NCBI GenBank assembly: GCA_964561705.1
Contig: CAZLQJ010000027.1
Location: 1 to 21,565, forward strand
Reading direction: 5' to 3'
Origin: HGM12587 sp964561705
Lineage (GTDB): Bacteria > Bacillota > Clostridia > Lachnospirales > Lachnospiraceae
DNA length: 21,565 nt
The notes under the pieces: generated by a model
The model's database searches: none
The model's input: the letters and a program-made list of their open reading frames with translations, nothing else
What the model was told of the DNA's origin: nothing
Position numbers and translations under genes: made by a program
In this document: in pieces, positions 6,645-13,549 of the stretch
Numbering within the stretch: the first letter of the stretch is position 1
How the letters are laid out: every line of letters begins with the position of its first letter

Positions 6645-6716
6645 GGCGGATTGGTGTAATGGTAGCACAACGGTTCCCTATGCCGTAAGAATGGGGTTCG
6701 ATTCCTCAATCCGCAA
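6645..6716 (+). tRNA. tRNA with CCU anticodon (AGG) and initiator-like 1:72 mismatch
   Basis: Cloverleaf read by hand. Acceptor 6645-6651 with 6709-6715: pairs 2-7 are Watson-Crick and G1 faces A72. U8 is 6652. D-stem 6654-6657/6665-6668 holds loop AATGGTA with A14, G18G19 and A21 in place. Anticodon stem ACGGT/GCCGT (6670-6674/6682-6686) holds loop TCCCTAT: U32, C33, anticodon CCU (6677-6679), A37, U38. The variable loop is AAGAA. T-stem TGGGG/CCTCA encloses TTCGATT. Discriminator is A73; CCA is not encoded. A 1:72 mismatch marks bacterial initiators. G29:C41 and G30:C40 are present but 31:39 is U.G, and U11:A24 is elongator-like. C33 is very unusual in bacteria but known in vertebrate initiators. 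U20 argues against a standard arginine tRNA, though C35 and U36 would suit ArgRS. A plain Arg tRNA is the alternative. Confidence 0.8.
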
Positions 6717-6724
6717 TTTCCCAT

Positions 6725-6741
6725 ACCGGAGAAGGTCCGGT
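6725..6741 (+). other. Small hairpin between tRNA and scaffold gene
   Basis: ACCGG (6725-6729) pairs with CCGGT (6737-6741) around AGAAGGT. No T-run follows, so it is not a terminator. It could protect the 5' end of the head-gene transcript after the tRNA is excised, or be a processing signal. This is inference only. Confidence 0.4.
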
Positions 6742-6767
6742 AAATAAATCATTTTAGGAGCGTAACC

Positions 6768-7349
6768 ATGAAAAACATTTTTGAAATTGCAAAAGAATTC
6801 GGACTGGAAGTTCCGGAAGACAAAAAGAAAGACTTTGAAAAAGCCGTTCTGGAGAATTACAAGACGGTAGCAGACTACGAAAAACAGACCGACAAGGTCA
6901 CAAGTCTGACAGATCAGTTAAAGACAGCAACAGATGCTTTAAAAGAGTTTGACGGTGTGGATCCAAAAGACCTGCAGGGACAGATCGCAACTCTGACGCA
7001 GAATCTTGCTGATAAGGAAAAAGAGTATCAGAACCAGATCGCTGACAGAGATTTTCAGGATCTGTTGAAAACTGCCATTGCTGATGCAAAGGGCAAAAAT
7101 GCAAAAGCAATCACTGCATTACTGGATGTCGATACCTTAAAGGCATCAAAGAATCAGTCGAATGATGTAGCAGCTGCATTAAAGGCACTTTCAGAAGCAG
7201 AGGACAGTAAGATGCTTTTTGGAGATCCGGATCCGGAAGTGATCGGCAGTGGTAATCCGATCGGAACCATCAGAAAAGGCGGCAGCGGAGATACACCGAC
7301 TGACCAGATGCGTTCGATCATGGGACTTCCACCGGTAAATGCAAAATAA
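6768..7349 (+). CDS. Capsid scaffolding protein, GP20 family
   Basis: A 193-residue, strongly helical, charged protein with a coiled coil from about residue 25 to 115 (VTSLTDQLKTATDALKEF, then TLTQNLADKEKEYQNQIADRD). The C-terminus is flexible and glycine-rich, ending DQMRSIMGLPP. This resembles Phage_GP20 scaffold proteins, which guide capsid assembly and leave before or during packaging. It lies directly before the major capsid gene as usual. The ATG is normal, behind AGGAGCG. It is the first structural gene after the tRNA. Confidence 0.85.
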   Translation: MKNIFEIAKEFGLEVPEDKKKDFEKAVLENYKTVADYEKQTDKVTSLTDQLKTATDALKEFDGVDPKDLQGQIATLTQNLADKEKEYQNQIADRDFQDLLKTAIADAKGKNAKAITALLDVDTLKASKNQSNDVAAALKALSEAEDSKMLFGDPDPEVIGSGNPIGTIRKGGSGDTPTDQMRSIMGLPPVNAK

Positions 7350-7365
7350 CAGGAGGATTTAATCA

Positions 7366-8244
7366 ATGCCAAATGCAATTGAACTTTTTAAACAGTATAT
7401 CACCATGCTTGACGAAATCTATAAGATTGAGTCAAAAACAAACGTGCTTGACGGCGCCAATGAACTGGTAAGTCAGGGAGCGAATGCAAACGAGTTAGTG
7501 ATCCCGATGCTTGATATGGACGGTCTTGCGGATTACGACAGAAAATCAGGCTACGTGAACGGTTCCCTGAACTTTAAGTTTGAGACTGTAAAATGTAACT
7601 TTGACCGCGGACGTATGTTCACTGTAGATGTAATGGATAACATCGAAACCATGGGCATGGTATTCGGTAAGCTCTCCAGCGAATTCGTACGTACCAAAGT
7701 AATCCCGGAATTAGATGCATTCCGTATGGCAAAATATGCGTCTCTTCCCGATATCAGTACAACGGAGGCGGCGGATCTGGCAACCGGTGCCGATGTTTTA
7801 AAAGCACTGAGAGCTGCGACCACTAAAATGAATAACGATGAAGTTTCAGGAAACAATCGTATTTTGTTTATCGAAACAGGCCTGAAAGGCTTGATCGATG
7901 ATATGGACACGACAAAGTCCAAAAAGGTGCTTGAAAAATTCAGTCAGGTCGTTGAAATGCCTCAGAACCGTTTTTACACTGCAATTCAGCAGCTGTCTGG
8001 TGCTTCCGGAGAAGAAACAGGTGGTTTCAAACGTGCTTCAGGGGCAAATAACATTAACTTCCTGATCGTCGAGAAGAGTGCTGCAATCCAGTTTGCGAAA
8101 CGTGTCAACAGTAAGATCATTAATCCGGAACAGAACCAGGATGCAGATGCTTACAAATACGGCTACAGACAGGTAGCGATTGCAGATGCTTACAAGAATA
8201 AGCGTTCCGGTATCTATCTGCACAAATCAACAGTCACAGAGTAG
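7366..8244 (+). CDS. Major capsid protein
   Basis: A 292-residue protein placed between scaffold and connector genes. Its body carries the NELVIPMLDMDGLADYDR segment, a GSLNFKFETVKCNFDRGR strand resembling the E-loop region, and a long central helix with FVRTKVIPELDAFRMAKYAS; such features fit an HK97-type shell protein of Clostridial siphophages. This is assigned from context plus general resemblance; I cannot place it in a named subfamily. It starts at ATG behind AGGAGG (7351-7356). No protease gene is adjacent, so maturation by cleavage is not evident. Confidence 0.87.
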   Translation: MPNAIELFKQYITMLDEIYKIESKTNVLDGANELVSQGANANELVIPMLDMDGLADYDRKSGYVNGSLNFKFETVKCNFDRGRMFTVDVMDNIETMGMVFGKLSSEFVRTKVIPELDAFRMAKYASLPDISTTEAADLATGADVLKALRAATTKMNNDEVSGNNRILFIETGLKGLIDDMDTTKSKKVLEKFSQVVEMPQNRFYTAIQQLSGASGEETGGFKRASGANNINFLIVEKSAAIQFAKRVNSKIINPEQNQDADAYKYGYRQVAIADAYKNKRSGIYLHKSTVTE

Positions 8245-8262
8245 AAAAGGAGGGAGTTGTAA

Positions 8263-8625
8263 ATGTCTAAAATCGTAGATTGGGAGTATTACAGCTCCCT
8301 TTTTGATAAGGTGTCGGATGATATTATTTTTAATCGGCTGGAAGCACGTGCGGAAAAAGAAGTATGTGCGGTGATTGGTCCGATCAGATGGGCAAATATC
8401 ACAGTCAATACGTTTGGGTACCAGCAGTTGCAGGATTGTATCTGCAATGCGATCAACCGGCTTGCGGAGATTGATGGATCCGGAAGCGGCAAAGGTCTTT
8501 CCAGCGTGTCCAATGACGGATATTCGGAAACTTATGTGATCCAGACGGAATCTCAGCAGAGAGAAGAACTACAAAGAGAAATCAGAGCATGGCTCTCAGG
8601 TACCGGATTGGTAGGTGCATATTAA
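8263..8625 (+). CDS. Head-tail connector (adaptor) protein
   Basis: A 120-residue mostly helical protein in the position of the gp6/gp15-type adaptor that binds beneath the portal. Helices such as DWEYYSSLFDKVSDDIIFNRLEARAEKEV followed by QQLQDCICNAINRLAEI are typical of that small all-alpha family. GGAGGGAG precedes the ATG. Its stop overlaps the next ATG (TAATG). Function is from position and helical make-up rather than a signature motif. Confidence 0.72.
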   Translation: MSKIVDWEYYSSLFDKVSDDIIFNRLEARAEKEVCAVIGPIRWANITVNTFGYQQLQDCICNAINRLAEIDGSGSGKGLSSVSNDGYSETYVIQTESQQREELQREIRAWLSGTGLVGAY

Positions 8626-8984
8626 TGTTTACAGATACAGTGACTATTTACCAAAAAACTGCTGGTTCCGAATGGAAAAGAACAGTCGTGGAAGGTGTGC
8701 AGTGGTCAGATCATGAAGAAAAGAAGAATGAAACTGGAAAGATTAGTATTGCAAGATACGCTTCTATCACGTTCCCGGAGGGTGCTTATGAGCATCTGAT
8801 GATCTGCGCGGCATCTGAAGAGGACTGCGTCGTGCTAGGTATAGTCACGGACGTGGTAGAAGATGTAAAAGGAAAGCGGATCAGTGATCTTCGCAGAAAA
8901 TATCCGAAATCCGGGATCATCCAGTCTGTCAACGATAATTCCAACCGGAGATTTTTGAAAAATATCAAGGTGGTGGTGGCGTAA
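8625..8984 (+). CDS. Head closure-like protein, DUF6751-like
   Basis: A 119-residue beta-rich protein beginning MFTDTVTIYQKTAG, in the slot of the head-closure (stopper) protein. The layout, with VEGVQWSDHEEKK, VLGIVTDVV and a final RRFLKNIKVVVA strand, resembles DUF6751 phage proteins. ATG 8625 overlaps the preceding TAA. An in-frame ATG at 8589 would start inside the preceding gene and has no support. It is coupled by a TAATG overlap to the next gene. Confidence 0.65.
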   Translation: MFTDTVTIYQKTAGSEWKRTVVEGVQWSDHEEKKNETGKISIARYASITFPEGAYEHLMICAASEEDCVVLGIVTDVVEDVKGKRISDLRRKYPKSGIIQSVNDNSNRRFLKNIKVVVA

Positions 8985-9373
8985 TGGCGAATATGTTCAA
9001 CATTCAGACACCGACAGCTCAGACGATCAGAGTCGGACAGTCAGAAGGTACGCTTCAGTGGAATCCGAACTTTGGCTCCAATATGTCGGCAAGGCTGCAG
9101 CAAGCTCAGAATTTTATAGATACGGAGTGTTTGCGGCTTTGCGAACCGTTTGTTCCGAAGGATACAGGAGCTTTGATCCAATCGGGAACTATAAATACTC
9201 AGGTCGGGAGTGGAAAAGTAGTATATTTAACACCTTACGCACGAAGATGGTATTACAGACCGGCATCCTTCCAGGAAGCACCGATCAGGGGAAATTACTG
9301 GTTCGAGCGCATGAAGCAGCAGTACAAGGAGCAGATTCTGGCGGGTGCAAAGCGGATTATAAGGGAAGGCTAA
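8984..9373 (+). CDS. Minor capsid / head-tail joining protein
   Basis: A 129-residue protein with the family signature CEPFVPKDTGALIQSG (about residues 53-68), VVYLTPYARRWYY (about 77-89) and NYWFERMKQQYKEQI near the C-terminus. This pattern matches Minor_capsid_2-type proteins, the HK97 gp10-like group that joins head and tail in Gram-positive siphophages. It starts at an ATG overlapping the upstream stop. Confidence 0.78.
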   Translation: MANMFNIQTPTAQTIRVGQSEGTLQWNPNFGSNMSARLQQAQNFIDTECLRLCEPFVPKDTGALIQSGTINTQVGSGKVVYLTPYARRWYYRPASFQEAPIRGNYWFERMKQQYKEQILAGAKRIIREG

Positions 9374-9376
9374 AAG

Positions 9377-9790
9377 ATGACAATATCAGCGTACATCGTA
9401 AATTTATTGAAACACTATGAAAATATTGAAATAGACACAAATCATGTGTCAGACGGATCTGATAAGTACGGTCTTTTTCGTGCACCGGGACGAAATATCC
9501 GTGAGTTTAATGATGAGAGTTACGAAATCACGGAGTTTTATCAGTTTGATGCGAGGCAGGCTGCATTGTCCGCATCTGAGCGCAAGGAAGCAGATGAGTG
9601 GCTGGAAGATCTGGCGTATTGGGCGGATGATTTCCCGTACCGAAATGAGTTTCCGAAACTGGATAAAGGCAGGGAGGTTACTGGGATAGCGATAACCGGA
9701 AGCCCTTATCCGATGGCTGTTGATGGCACTGAGGCACTTTACGAAATGTCTATTGCAATAACTTACGTTAGGGAAAGAGAGGGCTTGTAA
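9377..9790 (+). CDS. Tail terminator-like minor capsid protein
   Basis: A 137-residue protein opening with MTISAYIVNLLKHYENIEI and ending in a strand ITYVREREGL. The DKYGLFRAPGRNIREF region and a helix ERKEADEWLEDLAYW resemble Minor_capsid_3-type proteins. By position these act as tail terminator (completion) proteins, capping the tail tube. It is followed at once by the tail tube gene. Role is from order and resemblance. Confidence 0.72.
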   Translation: MTISAYIVNLLKHYENIEIDTNHVSDGSDKYGLFRAPGRNIREFNDESYEITEFYQFDARQAALSASERKEADEWLEDLAYWADDFPYRNEFPKLDKGREVTGIAITGSPYPMAVDGTEALYEMSIAITYVREREGL

Positions 9791-10282
9791 ATGGCAGAAT
9801 TAATAAGATTAAAGAAACATAGAACAATTCCATTTTTAAACATTGGGGACGTAGGGGAGCTGACTTGGGCAAGGATTGGAAAGTCAACGGTTTTTGATTT
9901 GGTCTTAAATGCTCAGACGGAAGAGAACGACTTCATTGAAGATGAAATGAAAACAACAGATATCACAGCCTATAAGCCGGAGTTGTCGCAGGAATTGCAA
10001 TGCAACAAAGGAGATGCGGCTTTTGACTATCTGTATCAGATGTTTTATGACCTTCCGACAGGTGAAGAGGTTAAGAAGGATGTCCTGATTGTGTTTGACG
10101 GGAACGACGGTTCGGAGGAGACACCTGTATTTAATGCATGGAAAACAGCATCGACATTGGTGCTTGACCATTTTGACACAGTTGCTGAGAAGATTTACTT
10201 CAAATTCTGTATCAATCGTATTGAAAGAGGTACATGCACCGTCGCAGCAGGAGTGCCGACTTACACGAAGAAGGAGGATTAA
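9791..10282 (+). CDS. Major tail (tube) protein
   Basis: A 163-residue protein with a beta-rich profile (GDVGELTWARIGKSTVFDLVL, DYLYQMFYDLPTGEEV, VLIVFDGNDGSEETP, EKIYFKFCINRIERGT). It occupies the position of the tube protein that stacks as hexamers around the tape measure. The ATG directly follows the previous stop. It is at the lower end of tube-protein length but without sign of truncation. Identified mainly by gene order. Confidence 0.75.
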   Translation: MAELIRLKKHRTIPFLNIGDVGELTWARIGKSTVFDLVLNAQTEENDFIEDEMKTTDITAYKPELSQELQCNKGDAAFDYLYQMFYDLPTGEEVKKDVLIVFDGNDGSEETPVFNAWKTASTLVLDHFDTVAEKIYFKFCINRIERGTCTVAAGVPTYTKKED

Positions 10283-10285
10283 TCC

Positions 10286-10669
10286 ATGGTATATACAGTG
10301 ATCGTCAACAACAGAAGTTATGAATTACCGAAAAAGACCGTCACCGTAATGGAAGATCTTGATCAGGCTTTAAAGGTTGACAGTAACAAAAATCTCACTC
10401 TGCGAGAAAAATATGCACATCTCCATGAGTTTGTAAAAAGATCTATCGGTGAGGAAAACGCAAGAGCCTGCTTCGGCAGTGACAATCTTGACGAGATCGA
10501 TCTGTCAGAACTTGCCATTACAGTTCGTAAGATCCATGCGGCATATGATAAGCCAATCGCAGATCATCAGCTGTCCGGAATGCGTGAAACACTTGGAAAA
10601 ATCCCAATGGACAAGCTTGCATCAATCATGGGAGCAGCAGAAACATTAGGAAAAGTCACCAATGATTAA
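10286..10669 (+). CDS. Tail assembly chaperone (upstream member)
   Basis: A 127-residue helical protein with a short N-terminal beta hairpin (VYTVIVNNRSYELPKKT). It lies between tail tube and tape measure, the place of gpG-type chaperones that keep the tape measure soluble. AGGAGG at 10272-10277 precedes the ATG. It overlaps the next gene by 8 bases. The next gene has its own start and frame, so no -1 ribosomal frameshift is needed to link the two. Confidence 0.7.
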   Translation: MVYTVIVNNRSYELPKKTVTVMEDLDQALKVDSNKNLTLREKYAHLHEFVKRSIGEENARACFGSDNLDEIDLSELAITVRKIHAAYDKPIADHQLSGMRETLGKIPMDKLASIMGAAETLGKVTND

Positions 10670-11201
10670 TTTGACCGAAAAGGGGGGATTGCCGAATGTC
10701 GTTATGATAAACGGCAGTCCTTATTCTATTTATACAGACTTCCGGTCATGGATGAGATTTGAGATTGAAGTCAGCAGGATACGAAGCAGGGATGAAAGGA
10801 TTGATGTATCGTATCTTTTTATGAATGATATGCCGGAACGATGTGATTTGCGAGAGCTATTTGTATTTAGCAGACCGCAGAACGAACTGCCAAGATCGAA
10901 AGGGCATTCGGATGCGATCGTATTAGACTATGAACTGGATGCAGACTATATTTACGCGGCATTCATGAGCAGGTATGGGATCGATCTGTGCGAAGTCGAA
11001 AATCTTCATTGGCACAAATTCCTTGCTCTGATGAATGGCTTAAAAGGAGAACTGATCTGCGACATCATGACATGGAGGTGTTATGAAAAGAGTGATGCAA
11101 AAACAGACATGTATGCAGAGTTGCGCGAAGCATGGGCGATTGACCGTATGTCGCCACAGGAGCAGGCGGCAAGGGATAGATTTAGCAGTTATTTTGACTA
11201 G
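10662..11201 (+). CDS. Gp15-family tail assembly protein
   Basis: A 179-residue protein with a hydrophobic core: INGSPYSIYTDFRSWMRFE, DYELDADYIYAAFMSRYGIDL and NLHWHKFLALMNGLKGE, then a Trp/Tyr-rich C-terminus. These are recognisable features of the bacteriophage Gp15 family, which precedes the tape measure gene in many Firmicute phages as the second tail chaperone. ATG 10662 forms ATGATTAA with the preceding stop. Its stop TAG sits just before the tape measure gene's AGGAGG. Confidence 0.85.
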   Translation: MINLTEKGGLPNVVMINGSPYSIYTDFRSWMRFEIEVSRIRSRDERIDVSYLFMNDMPERCDLRELFVFSRPQNELPRSKGHSDAIVLDYELDADYIYAAFMSRYGIDLCEVENLHWHKFLALMNGLKGELICDIMTWRCYEKSDAKTDMYAELREAWAIDRMSPQEQAARDRFSSYFD

Positions 11202-11205
11202 GAGG
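11200..11205 (+). promoter_or_regulatory. Ribosome-binding site for AGG-start tape measure gene
   Basis: A perfect AGGAGG, followed by seven bases and then AGG at 11213. The frame has a stop at 11195-11197 and no ATG, GTG or TTG until TTG 11282, which is 77 bases from this site and has no ribosome site of its own. Confidence 0.75.
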
Positions 11206-11212
11206 CGGTAAA

Positions 11213-13549
11213 AGGGCAGACGGAAGCTTAATTTTTGACACAAAAATAGATAGTAAGGGATTTTCTGCAGGCGTTTCCTCCTTGGTAAATGTAGGGGCGA
11301 ATACATTTAAAGTCTTGGCAGCCGGAGCGACAGCTGCAGCCGCAGGGGTTATGGCAATTGGCACAGCTGCTGTTAAGGGATATGCAGATTTTGAACAGCT
11401 GGTAGGCGGCGTGGAAACGCTCTTCGGTACCAATGGTGCAAAGAGCATGCAGGAATATGCGGACTATATTGGAAAATCTGTAGATGAAATCAAAGACGAA
11501 TATGAGATGCTTACGGAAGCCCAGAATCTGTGTATGTCCAATGCCAGAAAAGCATACAAAGATGCCGGGCTCTCTATGAATGAGTATATGGAGACAGTGT
11601 CCAGCTTTGCAGCATCTTTAAAGCAGAGCGTAGAAGACGAAGTGGAAGCGGCGGAGGCTGCAGATCAGGCGGTAATTGACATGGCGGATAACGCAAATAA
11701 GATGGGTACCTCTATGGAATCCATCCAGAATGCTTATCAGGGATTTGCGAAGCAGAACTACACCATGCTGGACAACCTGAAACTTGGTTACGGCGGTACC
11801 AAAACCGAAATGGAGCGACTGTTGTCTGATGCCGAGAAGCTGCATGAAAAGACCACGGGAGAAGTTACTCATTACAGTATGGATAACCTTTCAGATGTAT
11901 TCTCTGCAATCCATGACGTACAGGTTGAGTTAGGCATCACGGGAACGACTGCAAAGGAAGCAGCCACCACGATTTCCGGAAGCATGAACATGGCGAAAGC
12001 AGCATGGTCAAATCTGCTGGTAGGAGTTGCAGACGACTCAGCTGATTTTGACAGCCTGGTAGCTGATTTGGTCGAGAGCGTGTCTGTTGTGGCGGAGAAT
12101 ATAGTGCCGCGAGTGGAAGTGGCTTTAGGCGGTATAGGAGAGCTGATAACTCAGCTTGTACCAATGGTCGTACAGAGAATACCGGAACTGCTAGAAGGTG
12201 TCGTTCCGGATTTGTTGCAGTCCGGTGTTAATATGGTCACTGCAGTGGTGAGTGGAATGCAGTCCAATTTGCCTCAGATCATGGCCAGCGTAGTCAATAT
12301 TGTTATATTTTTAATCAGTTCGTTCGCGGAAATGCTTCCGCAGCTTTTGGAAATGGGTGTTCAATTGATATCTGAATTGGCATTGGGGATAGGGAGCGCG
12401 ATCCCGACCTTGCTGGCGACCGTGATGGAAATATTGCCTCAGATTATAGAGGGACTATTGAGTGGCGTAGACGATCTGGTTAATACAGGATTTGAACTTT
12501 TAAGCGGACTTATAGAAGGCTTTGTGGATGCAATCCCGGATGCGCTTCCTAAAATATTGGAATTCGTGCAGGAATTTGCCGATGGTCTGGCGCAAAAGGC
12601 ACCGGAGTTAATCGCAAAAGGATTTGAACTGTTATCGATGCTGGTGGATGGCATCATACAGGCAATTCCGATCTTGATCGAGAATGTGCCGACTATCGTT
12701 TCGACATTTGCTAATATCATTAACGACAATTTTCCCATGATCCTACTGAAAGGTGTGGAATTGATCGGGCAGTTAATCATGGGAATCCTGGAGGCAATTC
12801 CGACGCTGATTGAAAACATACCGCAGATCGTAACAGCGATCGTGGATGTGATCGAGGCATTTGATTGGCTTAATTTGGGCAAGGATATCATGAAATTCTT
12901 CAAGGACGGCATCAAGGGTATGGTCGGCAAAGTGAAGGAGGCTGGAAAAGAGATCTTTGAAGCCGTCAAAGAAAAGATTAAGGATCTGCCGAGTGAATTG
13001 AAAAAAATCGGGAAAGATGCAATCACGGACATGGGTGACAAGATTGCAGGTATGAGTACCTGGATCACGGAAAAAGCGAAAGCGATCTTCGATGCAGTTA
13101 AAGGGAAAATCGGTGAATTGCCGGAGAGCATCAAGAGCATCGGCAAGGATCTTGTAGAGGGACTTTGGAACGGAATTTCGGACAAAACAGGCTGGATCAT
13201 CGGCAAGATCCAGGAATTTGGTGAATCGGTGCTTGGTGGAATTAAGGATTTCTTTGGAATTCATAGCCCGTCGCGGAAATTTAGGTGGATTGGTGAGATG
13301 TGCGTAGCCGGATTTGATGAGGGTATGGAAGATCTGGCAGATACAAAGACGTTAACCACAAACATTAATGCCAGGGTGGAGACAGTGCAGATGAACAGTG
13401 GAAAAGTGCGAGTTTTCGGTGGATCCGATGGTGGACCTGATGGATTTAATCAGACTGTAAATATCTATCAGCCGGTATCTAGTCCGGATGAGATGGCAAG
13501 GGCTATGAGGTTGGAAGGAAGATATGGATTAATCATAGGAGTAGCTTAA
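11213..13549 (+). CDS. Tape measure protein, apparent AGG start codon
   Basis: Sets tail length and probably crosses the cell envelope at ejection. The 778 residues open with ADGSLIFDTKID, the usual start of this family behind Met, then a glycine/alanine-rich helix. FEQLVGGVETLFG (about 60) and a helical rod follow. Residues about 295-550 hold near-regular units of roughly 38 residues with a Pro-centred IP-x-L motif (for example GFELLSGLIEGF, GFELLSMLVDGI, GVELIGQLIMGI). The C-terminus has FFGIHSPSRKF. At about 1.5 angstrom per residue the tail would be near 115 nm. The start is AGG 11213, seven bases after AGGAGG. TTG 11282 would cut off the conserved N-terminus. Confidence 0.92.
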   Translation, partial: RADGSLIFDTKIDSKGFSAGVSSLVNVGANTFKVLAAGATAAAAGVMAIGTAAVKGYADFEQLVGGVETLFGTNGAKSMQEYADYIGKSVDEIKDEYEMLTEAQNLCMSNARKAYKDAGLSMNEYMETVSSFAASLKQSVEDEVEAAEAADQAVIDMADNANKMGTSMESIQNAYQGFAKQNYTMLDNLKLGYGGTKTEMERLLSDAEKLHEKTTGEVTHYSMDNLSDVFSAIHDVQVELGITGTTAKEAATTISGSMNMAKAAWSNLLVGVADDSADFDSLVADLVESVSVVAENIVPRVEVALGGIGELITQLVPMVVQRIPELLEGVVPDLLQSGVNMVTAVVSGMQSNLPQIMASVVNIVIFLISSFAEMLPQLLEMGVQLISELALGIGSAIPTLLATVMEILPQIIEGLLSGVDDLVNTGFELLSGLIEGFVDAIPDALPKILEFVQEFADGLAQKAPELIAKGFELLSMLVDGIIQAIPILIENVPTIVSTFANIINDNFPMILLKGVELIGQLIMGILEAIPTLIENIPQIVTAIVDVIEAFDWLNLGKDIMKFFKDGIKGMVGKVKEAGKEIFEAVKEKIKDLPSELKKIGKDAITDMGDKIAGMSTWITEKAKAIFDAVKGKIGELPESIKSIGKDLVEGLWNGISDKTGWIIGKIQEFGESVLGGIKDFFGIHSPSRKFRWIGEMCVAGFDEGMEDLADTKTLTTNINARVETVQMNSGKVRVFGGSDGGPDGFNQTVNIYQPVSSPDEMARAMRLEGRYGLIIGVA

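Noticed and set aside
6676..6678. Anticodon read as CCC (glycine)
   Set aside because: It would need U33 at 6675 and an anticodon stem shifted by one base that no longer pairs.
6646..6715. Alternative tRNA fold with perfect 7-bp acceptor GCGGATT/AATCCGC
   Set aside because: It forces a 4-bp T-stem, a 3-bp D-stem and G at position 8. The shifted fold restores U8, G10, A14 and a 5-bp T-stem, giving the G1.A72 mismatch.
10640..10700. Programmed -1 frameshift joining the two tail chaperone genes
   Set aside because: The downstream gene has its own ATG and lies in the wrong frame for a -1 shift; no canonical slippery heptamer is seen.
1139..11215. Sequencing or assembly error turning ATG into AGG
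   Set aside because: One such error is plausible, but three or four, all at start codons and all matching the anticodon of a tRNA in the same operon, are not. Read-level data would settle it.
1139..11215. Start-codon loss through prophage decay
   Set aside because: Reading frames are long and intact, and loss by the same T-to-G change at several starts is unlikely without other frameshifts or stops.
11282..11284. TTG 11282 as start of the tape measure gene
   Set aside because: It is 77 bases from the AGGAGG and removes the typical ADGSLIFDTKID start.
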